Below are positions 1-5,151 of a stretch of 5,151 nucleotides of DNA, piece by piece. The translations under genes were made by a program, and so were the position numbers. The notes below the pieces were generated by a model. That model saw nothing but the letters and a program-made list of their open reading frames with translations. It was not told the DNA's origin and made no database searches. Within the stretch, counting starts at the first letter, position 1. Every line of letters begins with the position of its first letter. The stretch comes from Alphaproteobacteria bacterium (GTDB lineage: Bacteria > Pseudomonadota > Alphaproteobacteria > ATCC43930 > CGMCC-115725), in contig JASHUX010000351.1 in the NCBI GenBank assembly GCA_030039775.1, positions 1 to 5,151 of the forward strand. The letters run 5' to 3'.

Positions 1-878
1 AACATCGCCAACGGCATCATCGCCCGATCGCGGGCACGATATTCCAATCCGATGAATACGATCAAAAGCGCAATTGCAGCGACGAGCGCGGCGATTGCTG
101 GCACCGACCAACCGGCTGGTCCGGCGACGATGGTCAATCCCCAGATCAACAGTCCTAGTCCCGCCGTCGCGAAAATCGCGCCGCCGACATCGAGCGGCGC
201 ATGCCGTCCCTCCGGCCGGTCGTTGGCCAACGACCACGCCAACGCGAGGGCGGCCAGCGCCAAAGGAACCTCGACGATAAAGATCGCGCGCCACCCGATC
301 ATGTCGATCAACCATCCGCCGCCGACCGGTCCGATCGCCGCGGCGATGGAGGCGGCCGCGGCCCAGATGCCGATCGCGCGTCCCTTGGCCTCGCCTGAAA
401 AGGTGGTGCCCAAGATAGCCAAGCTGTTGGGGATCACCATCGCCGCGCCGATGCCCTGCACGCCACGTCCGGCCAAGAGCCAAGCAAAATTCGGCGCAAT
501 GGCGGCAACGACCGATGCCGCGGCGAAAATCCCGCAGCCGACGATCATGAGGTGGCGCTGTCCGAACAAGTCGCCGGCCGCGCCGCCGATCAATAGCAGC
601 GCGGCGAGCGGCAGCAGAAAAATGTTGTAGACCCAAGGCAGATCGGCGCCCGCGACATTCAATCCGGTGGCGATGGCGGGCAGCCCGACATTGAGGACCG
701 AACCGTCGATGAAATCCAGGCTGGATGCGAGGATCGCGGTGGCGAGCACGAGGCTGGCACCGCTGACACGCGGTGTGGCCGGTTGCGCGATGACGATCGC
801 TGCATCGCAATGGGTGCGAATGAACGCGCTCAGGCTAAAACCGCTTCTTGTTTGGGCGAGCCCATCGAAGGGAATCAC
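1..878 (-). CDS. DHA2-family MFS multidrug exporter (EmrB/QacA-like), N-terminal part, 3' end outside window
   Basis: This is an inner-membrane proton-coupled drug or metabolite exporter of the major facilitator superfamily. The minus strand reads 292 codons without a stop to the left edge, about 60 percent of a usual 14-helix DHA2 protein. Counting from the GTG at 878, the first helix carries LDFIDGSVLNVGLPAI (residues 54-69), the DHA2 version of motif D1. Motif A, GGAAGDLFGQRH, is at 98-109. A motif-B-like LLAGRGVQGIGAAMVIPNS segment follows. The antiporter motif C, GPVGGGWL, is at 183-190, and WRAIFIVEVPL is at 196-206. About eight membrane helices are visible. The start is uncertain: the frame is open up to a TAG near 1070, with no ATG and no clear Shine-Dalgarno sequence. 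GTG 878 gives an unusually long 40-residue leader, and GTG 749 would start inside helix 1. The gene lies 79 bp downstream of the coiled-coil gene on the same strand and could be co-transcribed with it. Family assignment is firm; substrate is unknown. Confidence 0.9.
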   Translation of the reverse strand, partial: MIPFDGLAQTRSGFSLSAFIRTHCDAAIVIAQPATPRVSGASLVLATAILASSLDFIDGSVLNVGLPAIATGLNVAGADLPWVYNIFLLPLAALLLIGGAAGDLFGQRHLMIVGCGIFAAASVVAAIAPNFAWLLAGRGVQGIGAAMVIPNSLAILGTTFSGEAKGRAIGIWAAAASIAAAIGPVGGGWLIDMIGWRAIFIVEVPLALAALALAWSLANDRPEGRHAPLDVGGAIFATAGLGLLIWGLTIVAGPAGWSVPAIAALVAAIALLIVFIGLEYRARDRAMMPLAM

Positions 879-957
879 GGTAGCGTAGCGAAAGTCGGTT
901 GACCATCGCCGTACGTTTCGCGGTGGTGGCGGCTGATCCCGCCGTCTTATCCGGAAT

Positions 958-1563
958 TTATGCCGTCCAAGGTGTCCGGCTAGGCATGGCCCCGTTGGCG
1001 CCTTTCCGGTTCGATGCGTTGCCCGAGAACACAGGGGCGGGCGCTTCGCCGCGCTGGCGCGCGGCGGCTAGAACGGTTTGGAACCGGGATGGGGTCCCCG
1101 CCGGGCGCTCCATGACCGTGGGTGCTGGCTCCGGCCGGTTGGCACGATCCAACACCGCGCGATAAGCCGCCCGGAAATCGGTGAGCCGTTGCTCCGCTTC
1201 GTCGGCGCGAACGTGCGCTGCCGTTATCTCGCCGGTCAGATCGCGGATGCGCTGTTCGGTGTCGCGCAAGCGCTGCGCGGCGTCCCGTTGTTCCGCCTCG
1301 AGCTTGAGCCGAAGTTGGATATTTTCCCGGTTGAGCCGGTCGAGTTTCGCCCGCCATTTCGCGGTATCGGTTACGCCGGTCCGGCTCTCGGCCTCGGCAA
1401 TCGCACGGCAGAAGTCGCTGAGCGGCATGCCGTCGGCGGTACGGCGAAAACCGTTAACACCCGCGATCACTTCCTTTTCGTCGGTGTTGGGATGAAGGGC
1501 GACCTCGAGGCACCGGATCGCCGTCTCCCATTTTTGCCGTTCCATGAGCCGCCGCTTCGCCAC
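958..1563 (-). CDS. Hypothetical 201-aa coiled-coil protein
   Basis: No function is recognised. The protein is soluble, with no signal peptide or membrane segment. Residues 1-60 look helical and include HPNTDEKEVIAGVNGFRR, which loosely recalls DUF2786-type helical segments; this is a weak resemblance only. Residues about 67-140 form one long charged coiled coil (LDRLNRENIQLRLKLEAEQR and onward, rich in E, R, Q and L at heptad spacing). The last 60 residues are rich in Pro, Ala, Gly and Arg and are probably disordered. It is preferred over the overlapping plus-strand reading at 1078-1620 because the minus frame gives a coherent amphipathic helix while the other gives no sensible protein. Start: GTG 1563 is the first start after an in-frame TGA; ATG 1545 (MERQKW) is an equally good choice, and neither has a strong Shine-Dalgarno sequence. 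A structural, DNA-binding accessory or regulatory role is possible but unproven. Confidence 0.65.
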   Translation of the reverse strand: MAKRRLMERQKWETAIRCLEVALHPNTDEKEVIAGVNGFRRTADGMPLSDFCRAIAEAESRTGVTDTAKWRAKLDRLNRENIQLRLKLEAEQRDAAQRLRDTEQRIRDLTGEITAAHVRADEAEQRLTDFRAAYRAVLDRANRPEPAPTVMERPAGTPSRFQTVLAAARQRGEAPAPVFSGNASNRKGANGAMPSRTPWTA

Positions 1564-1590
1564 ACACCGGGTCCATCAATCAAGACGTAC

Positions 1591-1616
1591 GCCGCTGCAA
1601 TTATTTGCAGTGCGGC
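1591..1616 (-). promoter_or_regulatory. Palindrome overlapping a candidate -10 box for the coiled-coil gene
   Basis: CTGCAA-TTAT-TTGCAG (1595-1610) is a 16-bp near-perfect palindrome. GCCGC (1591-1595) can also pair with GCGGC (1612-1616) if two bases bulge, giving a stem of about ten pairs. On the minus strand the centre reads AATAAT (1600-1605), matching five of six bases of the sigma-70 -10 consensus and lying about 37 bp before GTG 1563. No good -35 box sits at 16-18 bp spacing. A palindrome over a -10 box is the usual layout of a repressor operator; this is an inference. Confidence 0.35.
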
Positions 1617-1630
1617 TTAACGATCGTTGA
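1617..1630. promoter_or_regulatory. Second palindrome, TTAACGATCGTTGA, possible operator
   Basis: The core AACGATCGTT (1619-1628) is a perfect 10-bp palindrome, and the outer bases add one further pair across a T-G mismatch. It directly follows the 1591-1616 palindrome and lies upstream of the candidate leftward -10 box, where an activator or a second repressor dimer could bind. The regulator is unknown, and a 10-bp palindrome can occur by chance. Confidence 0.3.
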
Positions 1631-1776
1631 ACGGCCGGCGCCATTGGCCTTACCGAAAGCGTCCCTTCGCTCTGGCGCCGATGCCCCGATTAGCCGGAAA
1701 CGCGTGGGCCGCTTGAATCGTACTTGTTTCGTTCTCATGTATGGAGGGCCGCGACCGGCGCCACCTCGGACCCGAA

Positions 1777-1800
1777 CCGGCAAAACAGGCGCAAAACAGG
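1777..1800 (+). repeat. Tandem GCAAAACAGG direct repeat, 11-bp period
   Basis: GCAAAACAGG occurs at 1780-1789 and again at 1791-1800, one helical turn apart and on the same face of the DNA. Related copies follow: GCAAAC at 1837-1842, GCAAAAC at 1901-1907, an inverted TTTTGCCGG at 1952-1960 (the reverse complement of CCGGCAAAA at 1777-1785) and a degenerate TTTTGACGC at 2032-2040. This may be a protein-binding array upstream of the ABC transporter gene. Confidence 0.4.
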
Positions 1801-1860
1801 AGGGAGAGAATCGCGCGAATATCAAGATGTAGTGGCGCAAACGCGCCCGCCGCGTGCGCA

Positions 1861-1900
1861 GCGCCTGCAAATATCCTGCAGATATCAGGTGAGCAGGTGC
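1861..1900. repeat. 11-bp tandem repeat CTGCANATATC within an imperfect stem-loop
   Basis: CTGCAAATATC (1865-1875) is followed at once by CTGCAGATATC (1876-1886), differing at one base. The same stretch can fold: GCGCCTGC (1861-1868) pairs with GCAGGTGC (1893-1900) with one G-T pair, and inside it ATATC (1871-1875) pairs with GATAT (1881-1885) around a 5-base loop. It could be a direct-repeat operator or a structured leader element; no T-run follows, so it is not a typical terminator. Confidence 0.35.
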
Positions 1901-2094
1901 GCAAAACGCCGGCCCCGGGCACAACATCTAAATTTTCCGGAACGAACCCAATTTTGCCGGGCAGGCCCTCACCGAGGCGTCGATTGCCGCCCCCGATGAA
2001 ATCCGGTAGTCATGTCCGGCCGCCGCGCGGGTTTTGACGCGGACGGCCCCAGGACAGGCGCTCTGATCGCCGCGGGGTAGTGAGGGGACGTTAA

Positions 2095-2116
2095 GCGCCG
2101 GGCGGCGCGTGGGAGG
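2095..2116 (+). promoter_or_regulatory. Ribosome binding site of the ABC transporter gene, next to a small GC hairpin
   Basis: GGAGG at 2112-2116 is a strong Shine-Dalgarno sequence 11 bases before ATG 2128. It fixes the start together with the in-frame TAA at 2092-2094 and the absence of any other start codon between them. Just upstream, GCGCC (2095-2099) can pair with GGCGC (2104-2108) around GGGC. This leaves the Shine-Dalgarno sequence free, so any effect on translation is uncertain. Confidence 0.7.
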
Positions 2117-2127
2117 AATTTTCAGCG

Positions 2128-3912
2128 ATGCTGTTTGAACGGATTACCGGCGCCGAAGCATTGCGCAGCGCCGACACGAGTGCGGCTGTCGCGGCGGCGT
2201 CGCGAGCCGCGGCGCGGCGGCGCGATCTTGCCGACGCCTGGCGGCTGACGAAGCCGTATTTCGTCTCCGAGGAAAAGGTCGCGGCTTGGACCCTGGTCGT
2301 CGCGGTGGTGCTGCTCAATCTCGCCAACGTCTATGTCCATGTCCGCATCAATCAATGGAGCGCCGCCGAATACAACGCGCTCGGCATGTATAACTACGAC
2401 GAGTTCATCTATCAGTTCTGGATTTTCTTGATCTTGTCGGCGTTCAACATCGTCATCACGGTGTACGCGCTCTACCTCAACCAGATGCTGCAGATCCGAT
2501 GGCGGCGCTGGCTGACGCGGCGCTATCTCGCGACTTGGCTCACCGACCGCACCTATTTCCGGCTGCAGTTGGTCGGCGGCACCACGGACAACCCCGATCA
2601 GCGCATCCAGGAAGATCTCAACCTCTTCACCACCTACGTGATGAGCTTGTCGCTCGGCTTGATGACGGCGGTGGTGTCGTTGTTCTCGTTTCTCTTCATC
2701 CTCTGGGAATTGTCAGGGCCCGCGCGAATACCGTTAGGCACCTGGGGCACCTGGTATATCCCGGGATACCTGGTCTGGGCGGCATTGCTTTATTCCGGTA
2801 TCGGCACCTGGCTCAGCATCAAAGTAGGCCGGCCGCTGGTGCCGCTCAATTTCGCGCAACAACGTTTCGAGGCCGATTTCCGCTATAGCTTGATCCGGCT
2901 ACGCGAAAACGCGGAGAGCATCGCGTTCTACGGCGGTGAAGCACCGGAATATTCCATCTTCCGATCGCGATTTTCGAACGTCGTCGACAATTTCTACCGC
3001 ATCATGGTGCGTCGCAAGCACCTGTCCTGGTTCACGGCGAGCTTCACCCAAGCGGCGATCGTGTTCCCGATCCTGGTGGCGGCGCCGCGTTATTTCGCCA
3101 AGCAAATTCAGCTCGGCGGCTTGATCCAAGTTCTCGGCGCTTTTGGCATGGTGCAGAACGCACTGTCCTTCATCATCACCTCGTACCCCGATATCGCTGC
3201 GTGGCAAGCTTGCACCGAACGCTTGAGTGCGTTCGAAGCACGCATGCGTCAAGTCACGGAATCGATGCGCGCGCCGCAACAGATCAAATTGCACCGCGGC
3301 GGCGGCGTCGAAGTGCAGAATCTCGACATCGATCTGCCCGACGGGACACGCTTGCTGCGCGGTGTGAATTTTTCGGCGGCACCGGGCGAGGCGCTCCTGC
3401 TGGTTGGACCGACCGGCGCCGGCAAGAGCACCACGTTGCGCGCGATGGCCGGCCTGTGGCCTTTCGGCCAGGGTGATGTTGGGCTGGGTGAGGGTGTCGA
3501 GATGTTCCTGCCGCAAAAGCCCTATTTGCCGCTCGGCACGCTCCGTCAGGCGATGCTCTATCCACGCGAAGACAATGACGATGCCCATCGCGTGTCGGAC
3601 GAGCGCCTCAACGAGGTACTCGTCCAGGTCAATCTTGGGTCGTTCGCGCGCATGCTGGATACGATCGACAATTGGTCGCTGCGGCTGTCGCTCGGCGAGC
3701 AGCAGCGCCTCGCGTTCGCACGGGTGCTGCTAATCGGGCCGGCGGTGGTGATTATGGACGAAGCGACATCGGCGCTCGACGAACCCACCGAGGCGCGGCT
3801 TTACGGTCTGATCCGCAACATGCCGCATCGCCCGACGGTCGTCAGCGTCGGTCATCGCAGCACGCTGCGCGAATTCCATGATAAAGTGTGCGATATCGGC
3901 GCATTCCGCTAA
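2128..3912 (+). CDS. ABC transporter, fused permease and ATPase, YddA/BacA-like (SbmA-related) family
   Basis: This is a complete 594-aa half-transporter expected to work as a homodimer in the inner membrane. Residues 1-35 are a cytosolic Ala/Arg-rich leader. About six membrane helices follow (roughly 53-73, 93-117, 170-195, 210-230, 303-320, 330-352). NPDQRIQEDL (155-164) is the hallmark loop shared by SbmA/BacA, YddA and peroxisomal ABCD proteins (ABC_membrane_2 type). The ATPase domain has Walker A GPTGAGKST (427-435, K433), Q-loop FLPQKPYLP (Q463), signature LSLGEQQR (520-527), Walker B VVIMDEATSALDE (D544, catalytic E545) and switch histidine H576 in SVGHRSTL. The LSLGE signature and LPQKPYLPLGTLR are typical of this family, so the protein should be active. 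Known relatives move cobalamin, bleomycin, antimicrobial peptides or siderophore-type peptides, in or out. It ends 19 bp from the convergent NRPS gene, so export or handling of that peptide is plausible but inferred. Confidence 0.93.
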   Translation: MLFERITGAEALRSADTSAAVAAASRAAARRRDLADAWRLTKPYFVSEEKVAAWTLVVAVVLLNLANVYVHVRINQWSAAEYNALGMYNYDEFIYQFWIFLILSAFNIVITVYALYLNQMLQIRWRRWLTRRYLATWLTDRTYFRLQLVGGTTDNPDQRIQEDLNLFTTYVMSLSLGLMTAVVSLFSFLFILWELSGPARIPLGTWGTWYIPGYLVWAALLYSGIGTWLSIKVGRPLVPLNFAQQRFEADFRYSLIRLRENAESIAFYGGEAPEYSIFRSRFSNVVDNFYRIMVRRKHLSWFTASFTQAAIVFPILVAAPRYFAKQIQLGGLIQVLGAFGMVQNALSFIITSYPDIAAWQACTERLSAFEARMRQVTESMRAPQQIKLHRGGGVEVQNLDIDLPDGTRLLRGVNFSAAPGEALLLVGPTGAGKSTTLRAMAGLWPFGQGDVGLGEGVEMFLPQKPYLPLGTLRQAMLYPREDNDDAHRVSDERLNEVLVQVNLGSFARMLDTIDNWSLRLSLGEQQRLAFARVLLIGPAVVIMDEATSALDEPTEARLYGLIRNMPHRPTVVSVGHRSTLREFHDKVCDIGAFR

Positions 3913-3931
3913 ACGTACTCGGCGAACGCCA

Positions 3932-5151
3932 TCATTTGGCAGCGATCAATTCTTCGTCGGGCGGCGGAATTTCGGAACTGATCGACGTCACGATCGCTTG
4001 GGCGATCTGTTTCGATGCTTCCGGCGACGTCATGCGCTCGTGTCTGCAGGCGACCGGTGTCACGACAATGGTGCCGGCAACGAACGGTGCCCAGCCGGCG
4101 GCGAGTTGGTCCGGGTTCGAACCCTCGGCGGCAAAAAGGCGGACATCTCCGTCGAACCGGTCGGGTCGGTAGCCTAGGGGCAACCGTACCGTCAGGCTGT
4201 AGACCGCGAGCAGACGCTCCGTTTGCTCGGCAGTGAAATCGCCAGGGAACATGTCGCTGTTGCGGACGATCTGCGTCAGATCGGCCAATGTTTCGATCGG
4301 CACCGGCGGCGGCGCGCCGGACCCTGCAATCGCCAGGACATTCGCGAGTTCGGTCATCACTGTGGTCTCGTCCGGCACTTTGCCGGCGGGCTCCGGCACC
4401 GAGCTATCGAGCAGCGCGAGCAACGCAACGGTTTCTCCGGTTCGGCGTAGCCGGCAAGCGATGGCATGCGCGACCAATCCGCCGAACGACCAGCCCAGCA
4501 GGTGATAAGGGCCGCGCGGCCGTATCGATCGGATCGCCGCAAGGTATTCGTCGGCCATGTGTTCGATCGAGCTGGCTAGCGCCTCACCTGGCTCGAGCCC
4601 TGAGGCTTGCAGGCCGTAAACCGGCTGATCGGGTGACAAGGCACGAGCGAGATGCATATAACAAAATACAGTGCCTCCGGCGGGATGAATGCAAAATAGC
4701 GGCGGTTTGAAGCCGTCCGGTTGCAGCGGCAAAAGCGGCAATGTGACGTGCGTCTGTCCGCGACTACGCAGCGCGATGGCGAGCCCTTCAATGGTCGGGT
4801 GCTCGAATAGAATGCGGAGCGGCAAATTGCTGTGAAACGCGCGGTTGCAGCGGGTAATGAGGCTGATGGCGAGCAGCGAATGCCCGCCGAGCTCGAAGAA
4901 ATTGTCGCCGATGCCAATATCGTCGACCTGCAGGAGGCCAAACCAAATCTGTTGCAGCGCCAACTCAATCCCGTCCCGCGCCGCGCGATACTCAACCCCC
5001 GCCCTTGCCGCCGCACCCGAAAGCCCCGCCAGCGCGACACGGTCAACCTTCCCGCTCGACGTCACCGGCAACGACCCCAACCAAACCACCGACGACGGAA
5101 CCAAATGACCCGGCAACACGCCCCGCAAATAACCCCGCAACCCCGCGCCGT
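3932..5151 (-). CDS. Nonribosomal peptide synthetase, C-terminal end: adenylation tail, carrier domain, type I thioesterase
   Basis: This is the last 406 codons of a longer NRPS whose 5' part lies beyond the right edge; the frame is open to base 5151. It starts in the adenylation C-terminal subdomain with LPGHLVP (motif A9-like) and LPVTSSGKVDR (motif A10), whose lysine at 5048-5050 contacts the substrate in aminoacyl-adenylate formation. The peptidyl carrier domain follows with DNFFELGGHSLLA, its phosphopantetheine-bearing serine at 4877-4879. After a short linker, PPLFCIHPAGGTVFCY opens an alpha/beta-hydrolase thioesterase. Its triad is Ser in GWSFGG (4487-4489), Asp in LLDSSVP (4406-4408) and His in CRHERM (4040-4042). 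All catalytic residues are present, so the enzyme should release the chain by hydrolysis or cyclisation. The gene ends with TGA at 3932-3934. Product identity is not readable because the adenylation specificity residues are missing. A TTG at 5138-5140 is internal, not a start. Confidence 0.95.
   Translation of the reverse strand, partial: GAGLRGYLRGVLPGHLVPSSVVWLGSLPVTSSGKVDRVALAGLSGAAARAGVEYRAARDGIELALQQIWFGLLQVDDIGIGDNFFELGGHSLLAISLITRCNRAFHSNLPLRILFEHPTIEGLAIALRSRGQTHVTLPLLPLQPDGFKPPLFCIHPAGGTVFCYMHLARALSPDQPVYGLQASGLEPGEALASSIEHMADEYLAAIRSIRPRGPYHLLGWSFGGLVAHAIACRLRRTGETVALLALLDSSVPEPAGKVPDETTVMTELANVLAIAGSGAPPPVPIETLADLTQIVRNSDMFPGDFTAEQTERLLAVYSLTVRLPLGYRPDRFDGDVRLFAAEGSNPDQLAAGWAPFVAGTIVVTPVACRHERMTSPEASKQIAQAIVTSISSEIPPPDEELIAAK

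Larger units (their letters stand above)
1564..2127. other. 564-bp intergenic region between divergent genes
   Basis: No convincing gene is seen in this stretch. Open frames at 1601-1927 (minus), 1605-1832 (plus) and 1741-2037 (plus) have skewed Arg/Pro/Ala composition, no family resemblance and no suitably placed ribosome binding site. The region separates a leftward gene from a rightward one, so it should hold both promoters. It contains two adjacent palindromes at 1591-1630, a tandem GCAAAACAGG repeat at 1780-1800 within a wider group of GCAAAA-like motifs, an 11-bp tandem repeat inside a stem-loop at 1861-1900, an AATTTT(G)CCGG direct repeat at 1931-1940 and 1950-1960, and a small GC hairpin at 2095-2108. 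It is locally more AT-rich than the flanking genes at several of these sites. Confidence 0.6.

Noticed and set aside
52..630. 192-codon plus-strand open frame
   Set aside because: It lies antisense to the MFS gene, whose minus-strand reading shows the expected DHA2 motifs and helices; the plus reading is low-complexity Ala/Pro and matches nothing.
928..943. GGCGG/CCGCC hairpin downstream of the coiled-coil gene
   Set aside because: The 5-bp stem lacks a T-run on the minus strand, so it is not supported as a terminator.
1078..1620. 180-codon plus-strand open frame
   Set aside because: It overlaps the coiled-coil gene on the other strand, and its translation has no coherent helix pattern, domain or ribosome binding site.
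1798..1829. Strong AGGAGG followed by ATG-TAG
   Set aside because: The ATG is about 23 bases from the Shine-Dalgarno-like sequence and is followed at once by a stop, so no peptide is made; the purine run is part of the tandem repeat.
1601..1927. Minus-strand open frame of 108 codons in the intergenic region
   Set aside because: Arg- and Pro-rich with no recognisable domain, and its inner ATG at 1739 has no Shine-Dalgarno sequence; it spans the repeats and palindromes.
1741..2037. Plus-strand open frame of 98 codons ahead of the ABC gene
   Set aside because: The translation is basic low-complexity sequence with no family resemblance, and no ribosome binding site lies at a proper distance.
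2034..2062. TTGACG as a -35 box for the ABC gene
   Set aside because: No acceptable -10 hexamer lies 16-18 bases downstream, and one hexamer alone is weak evidence.
3921..3930. GGCGAACGCC palindrome as a shared terminator between the convergent genes
   Set aside because: The stem is only three or four pairs and no T-run follows on either strand; the 19-bp gap is too small for a standard terminator.

Overview
The window is GC-rich bacterial DNA with tightly packed genes. Many codons end in G or C, and protein features (a DHA2-type MFS exporter, a BacA/YddA-type ABC transporter and an NRPS terminus) suggest a proteobacterium, probably an alphaproteobacterium. That placement is an inference from style and gene content; no marker gene is present.

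Layout from left to right. A minus-strand DHA2-family (EmrB/QacA-like) drug exporter runs off the left edge, so only its N-terminal part is present (about 1-878). Upstream of it, on the same strand, is a 201-aa soluble protein with a long coiled coil and no recognised function (958-1563). A 564-bp non-coding stretch follows (1564-2127). It holds several palindromes and short direct repeats and probably carries the divergent control regions. A complete plus-strand gene (2128-3912) encodes a fused permease/ATPase ABC transporter of the SbmA/BacA-related YddA/Rv1819c type, with every nucleotide-binding motif intact. Facing it tail to tail across only 19 bp is the 3' end of a minus-strand nonribosomal peptide synthetase gene (3932-5151, entering from the right edge). 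Its visible order is adenylation-domain tail, peptidyl carrier domain, type I thioesterase.

Taken together, the right side looks like the end of a nonribosomal peptide biosynthetic locus. The thioesterase releases the finished peptide. The adjacent ABC transporter and the DHA2 exporter are plausible export or self-resistance functions, but this rests on proximity only. The product cannot be predicted because the substrate-selecting part of the adenylation domain lies outside the window.

The less ordinary observations are: a sharp change in codon usage inside the NRPS gene where the adenylation tail meets the carrier domain; two adjacent palindromes, one covering a likely -10 box, in front of the coiled-coil gene; a cluster of GCAAAA-type motifs and an 11-bp tandem repeat upstream of the ABC gene; and the lack of any ATG start for the MFS gene. 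No RNA gene, insertion sequence or CRISPR array was seen.
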